From NCBI GenBank assembly GCA_907164885.2, contig OU015501.1:26751083-26815082 (forward strand): a stretch of DNA of 64,000 nucleotides, in the 5' to 3' direction. Source of the DNA: Dolomedes plantarius (lineage: Eukaryota > Arthropoda > Arachnida > Araneae > Dolomedidae). The translations under genes were made by a program, and so were the position numbers. Positions 1 to 11,581 of the stretch are shown here, piece by piece; position 1 is the first letter of the stretch, and every line of letters begins with the position of its first letter. The notes beneath the pieces are model-generated. The model was not told the DNA's origin, ran no database searches, and saw nothing but the letters and a program-made list of their open reading frames with translations.

Positions 1-754
1 GCTAACCTACAACATTGAATCAATATTTTCTCAAGCCAAAATCCTCTCTGTAAGCCTCAAATGCATACCAGAACTCTTTCTTTACATAACAGCTCCATTA
101 ATCAAAGTTTATTTTTTTCATCCATCTATCTCTGTAGCAAACTGTGATTGACTGCTTTAAAACTACAATGATTGTATTCTGTTTGTAGGGAAAGACATTT
201 TTGGTACTATTGTATGACATAGTTCAGATGTCTAACAGTTTAGACATCTGAATGTGTTAGGGAAAATTTGTCAATTTTGTATTGGGCTGATATTCTAATC
301 AATGAATTGATAGTTTTAAGCTTAATTTTCTTCTGTAAAATGTATACTTTGTTGTGGTCATTCCTAGCCATAAATGAAATATTCATTTATGAGATTCATA
401 TACTGCATGAGAAATGTAAATGTTTATTAAAAACTGTAAAAGTAATAAACTTTGGATGTACAAACATGTAATTTCTATAGAGTGTAATAATTTTATTATC
501 TGTTTGGTATCTGGCAATATTCTGAACACATTATCCTTAAATTTTAATAAAATGTGAATTTTATCTTTTGAGAACATTGTTACTCATATTGAGTTAGAAT
601 AAAATAAGGGATATTTTAATTGTTGCACTACCTATCCTTTTTTTAAACTTCTAATTGAATTTAGATGATTGTGAGTTTTATATCTAGAACCCCCTCTCCC
701 CACCCAAGTATTGTTCACTTCAAAACTGTTTATCCACTATGCTTTTCTTTATAG

Positions 755-2860
755 GATATGTATGAAAAAATGATTCAGATTGATGAAAATGAACCTACAG
801 AAGAAGAACATAGACTTAAAGCTATAACAAAACCTAGATATATGGTTTGGAGAGAAACAATTAGCAGTACTGCAAGCTTAGGGTTTCGTATTGAAGGCCT
901 TAAGGTAATTAGGCTTTTCATTAATTTTTCTGTGAGGGTTGGAATCATTATAACATGAAAGGTTTTTTTCCGCCTTTTACTAAGTTTCTGAAAAGTTATT
1001 AAATTAAAATTCACATACTGTTATTTTTGCAGATTTAAATTTTACTCAATGAAATTATAATGTACTAGTTGGTACCCATCAAAACATGATGGCTAGATAG
1101 TAAATAAATGCACTAATACACAAATTATACTCAAAATATCATTGCCAAATGATGAAAATTATAATAATGTGCAGAAACAAATTAATGTGTTTAAGCGGCC
1201 TCACGCTTTTTGAGTATATAAAGCCAGATTTTAAAATACCACTGAGCATGCGCAGAAAGAATTTTTTTAAAAAATTGTAAATGAATTATCGCTAATTAAA
1301 CAGCGCAAAATAAACAATTTCCATCAGGTTTAATATTATATTTCACAAACTTAATTATCACAAAAAAAAATGGCGGCAGAGATCTAGAGTGACTCCGAGG
1401 AATAAACGTGTTTATTCCTTAAAACATGTCACTGAGCATGCGCAGAAATAAATTTTTCAATTGTAAATTATCGCTAATTAATAGAAATTGCGGTTAAAAA
1501 AACAAATTTGACAAATCTACAGATTACAATCTTTCGTTTAAGACCAAAATGAAGTAAATTGATACAGTAGTTCTCTCTCACGGACTGCCCAAAAAGTCGG
1601 CTTAGCAACTTAAATATATAGATTCTTCAGTTAGATATGTCTAAAAAAGCTTGCATTTATATTGTTTTCTTTCTTTTTGTTTGCTACTGTCAAAGGCAAA
1701 ACTGTTAAACAGCTTTGCCTTGACAAAGTACTGAATATTGAATTTTTAAAATGTAAATTTTAATTATGACTCCCTCACTATTAATAGGAAGTTAATCAGC
1801 TGCTGACTGAATAATATTGTGCAATACTTGTGCAACACAACTTAACACCAATAATTGGCTTTTGAAGATTGAATCTTAAGCTTATTACATACATTATTTC
1901 TTCCTTTTCAAAGGAGACCACCAAAGTTTGTACTTAAATTATCAGAAAAATGCTACAACTTTATTTCCTAATTTTTTTTCTTTTAATAATTTGATAATTG
2001 AATCTATTGATTTAGGAAATCACCTAGCTGCAATACAGTATTTTGTAAGATAATTTTTCATAATTAAAATCAGATATAAAATTTGTTATGTGTGGTGTAA
2101 AATTTATAGACAGTTCAAAATATGTGTGAATTGTCTCAAAAATAATGCATTTCTCATTTATTGTGTATTTGAAAACACTTTATGTTACCTATCTTATTAT
2201 TAATTTTAGAAAGCTGATGGTACTACAAGCAGAGACTTTAAAACAACAAAGTCTCTGGATCAAGTCACAGCAGCCATTTTAGAATTTACTGATGGATTTC
2301 CTTTAGCTGTTGTGAGTAATGAAATATAATTTGAAAACATTTAAACTGAATGAATTGATAATTAAGTTATGTTAAATTTTATTGCAGTTTTTAATAAAAG
2401 AACATTTTATTACAGAATAAATATTATTTGCGTTTGCAATCTTTGAGTAGTGCATTGGAGCAGTCTGCATTTTTTGCTAACCATGAGGTATATCTTCTAT
2501 CTTTCTTTTTTATGTGATTTGAGTTAAATGTGATGTTTGAAGTTAAATGACATTATCTGTCTCTGTATTGGTATGTCATTGATCAAATTTACATAGCAAA
2601 ACTGAAGTTAAATAAAACCACACATACCATTACATTTTTCATATGTACTGTATTAGTTTTCTGTATAAAGCATTTTTTTAAATAAATTGAATGGTAGATC
2701 TATCTTAGCTATGTCATCATTCATCCAGAAAATTTCTTCAAAAGTAGGACTATTACTCTTGTTTGAAAAAAAATACTGCTATTCACTCAGCTTGATTTGT
2801 AATAAATTTGGAACATTTAAAAGCTTGTATTTCATTTAGTAACATGTTATAACAATGCAT

Positions 2861-2902
<42 letters not shown>

Positions 2903-3348
2903 TTTATACTGATTTATAATTCAGAGTTAATATTTTTTTCACTATCAGGGATGCATAGTAATTGAAATAAAAACTGATTGTCTTTTCAAACTAAAAATGA
3001 ATTCATAACAGGGTTAGACGGTTTAATCATCTAGCCCTTTGAAATCTTAGATCTACCACAATAACTTTCATTTTATTCTGTAACCATAAGTGGTTTCATT
3101 TCACATGAGCACTTGTTTAAAAATATTAACTTTTTCATATATTTTTGCAGGTTATTGGAAGCTCTCTCCTGTTTGTTCATGATAAACAGAATGCTAATAT
3201 ATGGATGATTGATTTTGCTAAAACTTTACCTCTACCACCTCATCTACAAATTACTCATCAAGAACCTTGGGAAGTTGGTAATCATGAAGATGGATATTTG
3301 ATTGGGATATCAAATTTGTTGACTATTTTTAAATCATTAGCTCATTAG
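755..3348 (+). CDS. Inositol-trisphosphate 3-kinase, C-terminal exons (5' part outside window)
   Basis: The family phosphorylates Ins(1,4,5)P3 at the 3-position to give InsP4, acting in cytosolic calcium signalling. Four exons are visible: 755-904, 2210-2311, 2416-2487 and 3151-3348 (stop TAG). Each is bounded by AG and GT (AG|GATATG; AAG|GTAATT; TTTTAG|AAAGCT; GTT|GTGAGT; TTACAG|AATAAA; GAG|GTATAT; TTGCAG|GTTATT). All have lengths divisible by three, so all three introns are phase 0. Joined, they give 173 codons. Family motifs follow in the expected order: KPRYMVWRE and LGFRIEG in the first exon, then [16 protein letters not shown] (the metal/ATP-binding aspartate region) and EDGYLIG in the last. 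The first exon opens inside the catalytic domain, so the PxxxDxKxG region must lie to the left of position 1. No frameshift or internal stop is seen. The first intron carries a repeat insertion. Confidence 0.93.
1063..1623. repeat. Dispersed repeat inside IP3 3-kinase intron, with internal duplication
   Basis: It starts with TACTAGTTGGTACCC and ends with TTAAATATATAGAT. Another segment in this window has ends of the same style (starts TACTAGCTGAAAACCC at about 19934, ends CATATAGATA at about 20930). Inside, a block containing GAGCATGCGCAGA and AATTATCGCTAATTAA occurs twice, near 1241-1300 and 1433-1490. There is no coding content. The class is uncertain; the shared ends suggest a non-autonomous family. 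Confidence 0.45.
2862..2901. repeat. (TG)n(AG)n microsatellite in IP3 3-kinase intron
   Basis: A run of alternating TG is followed by AG dinucleotides, in the intron between the third and fourth visible exons. Confidence 0.9.
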
Positions 3349-3545
3349 AATTCATACCATTTTCATGCACATCATTCTGTAAATGAGTCATTTTTCTACA
3401 AATGTATTTTAACTTATAATAGGTGACAACTTTGTAATATGACTTTGTTATATACACTATATATAATTTTGTTTTTTACCTCAATGAATTGAGATCATTA
3501 CACTTTAAATATGCTTGATTAGTTTCATTTTTTTCATAGTTCAGA

Positions 3546-3551
3546 AATAAA
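3546..3551 (+). promoter_or_regulatory. Poly(A) signal AATAAA of the IP3 3-kinase gene
   Basis: A canonical AATAAA lies about 200 bases after the stop codon at 3346-3348, in an AT-rich 3' UTR. It is the first canonical hexamer I see after the stop, so it is the likely cleavage signal. Confidence 0.5.
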
Positions 3552-4679
3552 TTTAAGCAAGGTTAAAAATATTGTAACAGAGTATGCCAATATGAACCTA
3601 GAACTCTGTAGATATGTACATTATATTTTTTGTATTTCAGTAAAAATTTGCTGAGTACGCTATTTTGTGTTTTTTCTTAAAGTATGTTATATATTAATTG
3701 TTATCTAACGAAATGGAAGACTGTTGTTAGGTAAAGACAGTTAGCCCACAAAATATAATCATTGATTGGAAGACCTTTTCGTTAGAAATAGCTTGAAAGA
3801 AATGACTCATAAAATACCATCAGTTCTTTTTAACCTAATTAAAGAGTTAGTTTTTAGCAGATTATCAATGTCAGTTGTGTTATTAATATTCTTGCCAGTC
3901 GTCCATCAGGACTATTGGGAAAGATCAGCCTGCAATATCATCTGGGTCATTGGATGCTGATCTTGCTATTGTAGCAAGGAAAAGCTAACCTGATAAGCTG
4001 AAGGGGAGAAGCTGTAAAAGATATTTCATTGGAGGATAGGTGGTCAGTTGATCCATGAGCTAAATGATAAAATTAAATGAATTGAGAAAGGCTCAATCAT
4101 TTTGCTAAGAGGAAGTTTAGGCATAGGATGCAAGAGAACACGTGAATATTTTTTGCTTTATCAAGGCTAAGTGTCATTTTCTATAAGTTTTTAAAATCTA
4201 TTTTGCTGTGCAGAGCATGCATCATTTTTATATTTTGAATTTTTTTAAATTTATTAAAATACATGTAAACACATCATTAATGAATAAGGACAGCACAAGA
4301 CCTTTTTCTATAATTCATGTCTGACAGGTTGTAGAATGTTAACATTCCTAAAGTACCATGATGTGTTAAATTATTTATTGATCATTGCATTTTAGCAGAC
4401 AGATAAGTATCTAATGTTGAATTCCACTGCATATGACCAGGTTGGTATGGCATACGTTAATAAAGGCTAGACCTCTTCAGTCCCAGACATACACTGTGTG
4501 AGTCACAATTTTATAGTAGACCCCCCCCCTACTAGGCATACTACCCATATGTGATGTATAACATCTAACTGATTGGTCTTGTTTCATTTTGTAGTAAAAA
4601 TGATAAACTTATGATTTGGTTTCAGAACCAGCCAACTAGCCTTAGACTATTTTATTCACATTTGTGAATAGAATAATCT
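3552..4679. other. Intergenic, no gene recognised
   Basis: AT-rich sequence between the kinase 3' UTR and the LINE relic, with a short C run near 4520. No splice-bounded open frame or family motif is visible. Confidence 0.6.
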
Positions 4680-5340
4680 GGGTGTTAAGGGAGGATTTGT
4701 AGATGAACAATTTGTTGCTAAGGCTTAATTTGCCATTTCAAGCAATTAAGGGATATAATAGTCTTCTGGCTGCTCAAAATTTATTCCTTCTCTGAGTTAT
4801 GAGTGTTTTTGAAGTGATATTTTTATCAACATGAATCCAAGATATTTTATTGTCTGACCAGGGGATAGAAGTGTTTCCTTTTTTAATATTGTAATTCTGA
4901 TATTTAGCGATTCTTTTAGTAGTGAACATGGCAGCTGCACACTTATCAGTGTTAAGTTTAATTTTCCATTTGTCAAGTCTTTTAGTAATTATTGCAATGT
5001 GTTTGTTGATGTTAGTTACTATGTATTTAAAGTTTCTGTTTGTAGTAATAGTGATGTAATCTGCAAAAATAGCTAGGTGTGAGTTAGGGCATTGAAGTAT
5101 GTCATTTATATAAATATTAAATAGTGTTGGGTCAAGTATGGATCCTTGTGATACTCCGCTATTGATGGGTATTTTAGGGGACAGGGTATTGATTTTTACT
5201 TGATTTGTTCTATTTCTAAGGCAGGACATTAGTAGCTGGGTTGTGTGCAAGGGAAAGTTACAGTTAATAATTTTGTGGATTATGGTAGGTAAATAAATTT
5301 TATCAAAAGCTTTTTGAATGTCTAGGAAATGAGCAGCCAT
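4680..5340 (-). pseudogene. LINE reverse transcriptase fragment
   Basis: A 188-codon frame (5340-4774) carries RT signatures in order: FLDIQKAFD (motif A), GVSQGSILDPTLFNIYIND (motif B), and AIFADY, where the FADD catalytic box should be. The second aspartate of FADD is tyrosine, so the enzyme would be inactive. After the stop the same reading continues as AARRLLYPLIA and NKLFIYKSSL, the usual Jockey RT thumb sequence, down to about 4680. It is the C-terminal part of the LINE described for 4680-8303. Confidence 0.8.
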
Positions 5341-5602
5341 AGAATATGCTTAGCTTTGGTTAGGAGCAGTGTTATAAAAATTTAGTGGTGGGCCGAAAGA
5401 GATTTCATGAATCTGAACAGATAAGGGTTAAATATTATTTTTAAAGTGCTCTTAAATTTTTTTTACAATAAATTTTTCAATAATTTTACTAAGGGTATTA
5501 AGAAGACTAATGGGCCTGTAGCTTTCAGAAGAATTATGGGGTTTATTGGATTTAGAATGAACAATTAATGAATTTTGATAATATAATTAATTAGGTAATT
5601 TT

Positions 5603-5758
5603 GAACATGTATTTTAGGGGTAAGATTTTTATCATAGAATTAGTAATTACATCGTCACTTTCTTTTAGGGTGTGATTTTTGAACATGTATTTTAGGGGTA
5701 AGATTTTTATCATAGAATTAGTAATTACATCGTCACTTTCTTTTAGGGTGTGATTTGA
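5603..5758. repeat. 78-bp tandem duplication inside the LINE relic
   Basis: A unit beginning GAACATGTATTTTAGGGG occurs at 5603-5680 and again at 5681-5758, almost identical. The two copies look recent compared with the decayed LINE around them. Confidence 0.9.
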
Positions 5759-6739
5759 ATTATAGATTTAATTTCTGAGAGTAAGATGTTGAGAACATAA
5801 GTTTCATAATTAGTAGATACGAAAAGATTTATATTATTGTTGAATGATTTCAGTGCTACTATCTGGCATGTGGGGAAAATTGTTTAGAGAATTAGCAATA
5901 TCAGCTTTGTCACTGTCTGTGTAATCATGTGTATCAAGTGTATTAAGGGTCTTTTTAGAGAGGGATTGGTTCTATACTGTTTTTAAAAACATTTAGTGAC
6001 TCTCCAAATGGAATTGCCTGAAGTGGAAAGTTATGTCATTTTCCTAGTTTTCTGGCTTTGTCTTTTAAATACTCTTTTAGATCTTGTTGTTGTTTATGAT
6101 TGATTGATTTTGAGCTGTTTGTGATAGAAAGGCATGACAGCATAATAACTTTTGTTTTTGATTACAGTCTTTAAGAGACTATCTTTATAATTATTATCTT
6201 TGGGTGTAACTGACTACTATTATTAAAACTGTTATGTTGAGAACAAGGTGGTGTCATTGGTATTGTTAATTTCAGGATAATTAAATGGTATGTTGTTTAG
6301 GGTGTTGTGGTATTGTTTCCAGTTGGTAAATTTGTTTTTCTTAATGGTCAGGGAGTTTTTGTTATGGGGAAATTGAAACTCATCAGGGTTATGAACAGAG
6401 TTTAATTTGCAGAGAGAGATTTGATAGTAAAGCTATGGTATAAAACCTTTTAATAAGTTCAAAGTCAATAATTGACAGCAGAGGTACTGCAACAGTGACT
6501 TGGCATGTATTAAACTTAAAAACTCATACTTAAGTATAGTATAATGCTGAGTAGCTGTCTAAAATATAGTCTAACTTGAAGTTTATAGTTAATTACATAA
6601 AAAAAAACAAGTAGGACAAACTATAGAATATAGTCACAACTATAACATGAGTTTCCCTTCACCTCGAGTACTACTCATCTATAAATATATATCTCACTCT
6701 TCTCATGACAAATCAGTTTCATATGCACAATACTCATCA

Positions 6740-7200
6740 ATCACTGGCTATGTGATGATGGTTTGCTGTTAGGTTTAGCCTGCATGAGATATTGAAGTTG
6801 GCATCTATTGTTATGATGTCAATGCTAGCACTTCATGTGTTTGAAGTCTTGATAATGCTAGAGCTGCATTTAGAGAAATGGGATGGGGAATCGGGGACCT
6901 ACAATTTCGAAATCAGTTGTGCTTGTGAAGTTATATATATTCCCTAAGAGTTGTTCATATTACAATTCCAATGTGTGTATTATGCATTAAGGTTGCCGAA
7001 CATAATAGTATTAATGTTTTTGAGATCAGATTTAATGTCAGAGCTCTCTCTCTGCTTGAATGGAATATAGGTAGAAATTATATTGTACTGAGGGAGGTTA
7101 CTGAGTTAAACTGCAGTTGTATCAATTGCTTCGAGTTCAATTATAATTAAAGGGTGGTTAGGATAATTTTTTAGCTCATATATGTTAGTTTTCATTTCCA
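6740..7200 (-). pseudogene. LINE endonuclease (AP/EEP-type) fragment
   Basis: Translating the - strand gives YNIISTYIPFKQRESS, then TIMFGNLNA followed by THWNCNMNNS, then SPSHFSKCSSSII. These match the Jockey endonuclease pattern (GDLNA..HWG, N..G..L, then the S/D-H region). The catalytic aspartate of GDLNA reads asparagine, and several stops interrupt the frame. It sits between the zinc-knuckle and RT segments, as expected. Confidence 0.65.
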
Positions 7201-7539
7201 TGCAACAATAGATAAAACATGAAGCCATGCCATAAAGAGACCTCAGTTGATTCTCTCAAAGAGAGTGAATGAATGTTTTTTCAAAGATAGCTTTTTTCAT
7301 ATTATTTACAGTATTTTTAAATGTAATTGATATTTGAGAAAACTTGGTGACATTAAGCTGATTTTATTTCTTTTGTTAATTCATTAATGTCTTCAATTTC
7401 TGAAATAAATGACAGAGCCTCGACATCATTGTTGGGTGTGGATTGTTTTGGAATAGAGGGGTGGGTAGTACTAGGTTGAGATTTTGGTTTCTGCATGTTT
7501 TTAGTTATGGCAGCAAATGATAGTTGGGGGTAACATGCC

Positions 7540-7775
7540 TTTCAGGGGTTCATGTAAAAGGAAATCTTGGGCATCCTCTATAATTAAGTGGTGACTACCC
7601 TCGCAGCTCAGCATTTATGTTCAGTGACTTTTTTAGCAGTTAGGCATTCCTTAGTTAGATGGGATGTTGCATATTTAACGCACCTGTGATTTACTTGACA
7701 GTTGTCAACATGGTGGTGCCAATTTTGGCACCAAAAGCATTGCTTCACCCTGAAAAGGGAGTTATATTGGTTAAC
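7540..7775 (-). pseudogene. LINE ORF1 zinc-knuckle segment
   Basis: The - strand reads QCFWCQNWHHHVDNC, a CX2CX4HX4C knuckle, followed by HRCVKY and HLTKECLTAKK (a second degenerate knuckle) and, after stops, PQLSFAAITKN. This layout is typical of Jockey/I-type gag proteins, which bind the element RNA. The frame is broken by several stops. Confidence 0.7.
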
Positions 7776-7991
7776 AGTTATGAGTTTTGGAGGGTGGATT
7801 GATTTTTGTTATTCTCAATATTTGTGGAATATTTTCATTAAGTTTTTCTTCACATACACTATTACATTTATTAGCTGTGGTTGGGGCCTGAGTGACTGCT
7901 ATTGCTTGTAATAGTAGATTTGGCATAACCATTGAGCTGCCTTTACAAAGTTGGCTTTATTTCAGGGTGATACCTGCTAGGTGTTAAGAAT

Positions 7992-8303
7992 TCATTTATT
8001 TAGGTTATTGTTAGTATAACAGGAAGATGTTGGAAAATTAGTATTGTTATTTGTGTTGAGGCCAATCTTAAAGCTTTTATGTGTAGTGAGTCTGTAGGCT
8101 TCGAAAGGTCGGGAAAAATCTTCATTCATAGGCCTTGTGGACTCTATATAATGAGCTGAGTATAAATGCTCGAAAATCCTACGTTCTATATCATTTGAAT
8201 AAGATAGGTCATAGTTAAGTGCTAAGTCTTTGTGAATGTCATCCATTATGTCACAATCACTCAAGCTATTACTTTCCTCATAAGAGGAGTGACTCACTCT
8301 CAC
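7992..8303 (-). pseudogene. LINE ORF1 N-terminal segment
   Basis: A 103-codon acidic and asparagine-rich frame lies immediately upstream (on the - strand) of the zinc-knuckle segment. It has no domain of its own that I recognise. Assignment to ORF1 rests on position only. Confidence 0.4.
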
Positions 8304-9950
8304 GTCTTCCCTGTCTGCCGTTGCAGGGAGAACTTTACAAGTCCTACACTGTATAATAGAATTTGAGGTATAATGATTGTGTAGAGAGAGGTGGTTTATG
8401 AGTAAAAACCAGAGTCTGAAAAGATAAGCATATAGGCTGTCTATGAATAAGTATTTCTGCTTTGTGCATATGTCATTAAAAATAGTTGCTTCAAAGTCTC
8501 TTGATTACTCCATGCATAGCTGCTGCTGTCTTGATTATGAAGTTATCCTTAGCTTAATTCTGCTTGGTTGATGTGAGACTGTTGAGGCAATTTATTGAAC
8601 TTTTTCAGCACGACTGAAAAAAAAAATTGTACTTGAAGTAACGACTTTATCATGCAAGGATATTTAGCCTACTTCAGTAAAAGTCTTATTTGAAAGGGTT
8701 GGCTATGCAAAGTGAAGCATGACTCTTCTGTGTGATATGGGCTTAACTGGACAATGGGTAGTGCCGATGTGCTGAGTATTTATCATGAAAAAACTATTAA
8801 GTTTGGATTTAGTTTCTTCATAATTTAACAATTTAGTTTAATGGTTTGGGCTTAAAAACTTAAAGGAAAATAATGATTTTATTTGTCTGCTTTGTTATCA
8901 TTTTGAAGAGCTAGCTAATGAGGTAATATATTAAGCCCAAGTCAAAATTAAACCACCCATCTATTTTTCCCCTTCAAGCATGTGTATACAGTTCTTTCCA
9001 TACGTTATTGACTAAAATACCAAAAGTTATTCAGAATTTATATCATCTGAGGGGGAGAACTGGGATTTTCTAGCAAAAATTGACAAAACCGATCCAGAGG
9101 CAATCAATATCCTATTTAGAACAAAGGTTCAACTCATTTGTTGCTCTTTGTCACAGCAGCAGCTTCCTTTTTTTAATATTCTGAAAGCTTTATGTGTTCA
9201 CTTCTCATATTCTGGTAACTAAGTCCATCTCATGACAATTTAGTAATCAGAACCAGATGTGAAATTGAAAGTTTGAATAGCTCTATATGGACATATCATC
9301 AAGAAAACAGCCATGTTGTATCAAACATAATTATGTTATCAAAATCTTTCAGGTAGACTTGAGAAGTGCATTGAGGTCCCTTTAATACTAACATAAGATA
9401 TGAAACCAGGTTTTGTTTCTATTTCATTTTACGAAGAGTTATAAATTATGTGAATGTGTACTGAGTAAATACTTCCAAAGTAAAGATGGAACTGTTGATT
9501 GTTCATCCTAATTTTGGGCATCACTGCTAATTTTAAAAGAATCAATTCTCTGTTCTTGATGTCATTGCTAGAAAACAAAATCGAGAATGTTGCAGAAAAA
9601 CAAAATGTAAGAGTTGCCTGATTTTTTTTTGACAAAGTTAATTCACAGTAAGAGTAGGTTGGTAGAGCAGACAATTTGGAAAGCTTGGTGTCTGGAATAT
9701 AAACATTTTTTGTTCCAGTGCTGTACAATATTATAGATAACTTAACTCAAAATATACTTTAGCGCAATCAGTTGTTCTTTTACAATGCCAGATTTGAAAT
9801 ACCATGAAGGGAATTCCGAAAGAAACTATACAGATGTTATGGGAATCAATGCTTTCATCTTATACACTTGAATTTTGATCATTAAAACTTTACACAACAA
9901 AAGCATAAGGTCAGCATAGATAACCTGAAAGTTTTAATGAGCTTACAAAA
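8304..9950. other. Intergenic, no gene recognised
   Basis: Open frames here are short and show no family motif. There are no splice-bounded exons I can defend. Confidence 0.5.
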
Positions 9951-10175
9951 TTTCTGTAAAAACTTCATCCTAAAACTATTCAAGCTGCTGCAACCATTAG
10001 GCAGCATGGTTAGAAAGCTTTTTCGTAATGCAACACATCAAGGCTTCGCTTAAGATAACAATGATATAAAAGAGTTTCTAAAATTCAAATCTGAAAATTC
10101 ACAGATTTTAAATTCGGCTACATATACGAAATAGTTCAATGAAAGAATGCATGAATTACTAAATTGATAAAGTTT
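9951..10175 (+). repeat. Dispersed direct repeat, copy 1
   Basis: The segment from TTTCTGTAAAAACTTCATCC to AAATTGATAAAGTTT recurs at 10683-10912 in the same orientation. Shared blocks include AACTATTCAAGCTGCTGC, AATGCAACACATCAAG and GAAAATTCACAGATTT. Divergence is moderate, with small indels. Confidence 0.85.
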
Positions 10176-10682
10176 TAGAATTCTCAAATAGATGGGATCA
10201 TTCATTTCCCCTTCAACTGCCCCATGTATTTATCTCATACTAAATAAAGGTCAAACTTGTGTCAAGTATTGGGTTAACATATTTAGTACAACTCCATTCA
10301 TTCTATTTTATTTAATTGCCTTGAAACAGTGTTAATTTATGTGCAATGTCAAGGGCTTCTTACATGAAAATAGAAAATTGTGTAATTATTTTGCACCTGT
10401 CTTCTCCGACACAGCTGGGTTTTTAAGACAGTTTTGAAATAACCTATTCATCAGCCTTGTGTGGACGACAAAGTTGAGTGTTAATGAATTATTGTACAGT
10501 TTACTTTCAGCGACTGAACTGTGCTTCTCTAGGCTGCTACAGACAAAAACAATTGATGACACATGTTGTCTTTTGTAAGAATCATGCATAAGGAAGCAAA
10601 AATGTCATTTGGGGTAAGATATTTTATACAGTAATATACAAGTTAAAGCTTAAAATAATAAAATAAGCTTAAAAATGAAAGA

Positions 10683-10912
10683 TTTCTATAAAAACTTCAC
10701 CCCAAAACTATTCAAGCTGCTGCTGCTACAATTAGCCAGCGTGGTTTGGAAGTTTTTTCATAATGCAACACATCAAGACTTGGCTTAATATAATGATGAT
10801 ATAAAGAATCTAAAATTCAAATTTGAAAATTCACAGATTTTTAAATCAGGCTACATGTACCAAACATTCCACTTCAATGAAAGAAAGCATGGATCACAAA
10901 TTGATAAAGTTT
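10683..10912 (+). repeat. Dispersed direct repeat, copy 2
   Basis: Second copy of the 9951-10175 repeat, about 730 bases downstream in the same orientation. The family is unknown. It could be a local segmental duplication or two insertions of one element. Confidence 0.85.
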
Positions 10913-11581
10913 GAAGTGACAAAATTAAAAATGAATAATATGCTTAATCTACATTAGAAATTTATCAGCTCATTTTCAGAATTTTTTTAATAACTGTCAA
11001 TATAACAATGTGCAAAACAGTTTTTCTTAACTATATCTTGTCATAACTGAAAATCTGCAGGGAAAAAAAATGTTAATTTTCAAAGTCAAAACAATATTAT
11101 GTGTACATAATTATTTTTCTAAGACATTTGAGGATTTCACATAATGTCTGTCTGCATTATATATTTTAAAGAACAACTTAAATAGTGAGGTGCTAACCAC
11201 TCAACAGGCCATGACCCAAGTGAGAGTCTGTCTAGACATTACTTGTGAAATAGATATTATTTTGGGTATTTTATGGACCACCGCAATACAATTAGATAAT
11301 AAAATATACATGAGATATTACCCTAACAAGAATATTATAGCACAATGAGCAATGTTTAATGAATGAAACACATCTGTTTATTTTTTTTCCCTTGATATAC
11401 AGAGATTTTGCAGCATACCACCTTATGTTGACAACAAATTATAGCAGTAGGATAAATGTCATTGTTAATTTTTGGCATTATACTTATGCATTGAGGTGAT
11501 ACAGAGAAATAACCAAAACATCACAGGCCTAATCAAAGAAATATTGAAACTGACTCACATACATATTTTAGCAGAAAAGTT

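Larger units (their letters stand above)
4680..8303 (-). mobile_element. Jockey-type non-LTR retrotransposon (LINE), decayed
   Basis: Read on the - strand from 8303 downward, the order is an N-terminal gag-like segment (8303-7992), zinc knuckles (about 7770-7540), an AP-type endonuclease (about 7200-6740) and a reverse transcriptase (about 5340-4680). That is the ORF1-EN-RT order of Jockey-clade LINEs. Every domain has stops, frameshifts or lost key residues, so the copy is dead. No poly(A) tail or target duplication was found, so both limits are approximate. Confidence 0.75.

Noticed and set aside
1..754. Upstream IP3 3-kinase exon within the window
   Set aside because: I looked for the DCKMG-type catalytic exon and found no matching open frame with splice sites.
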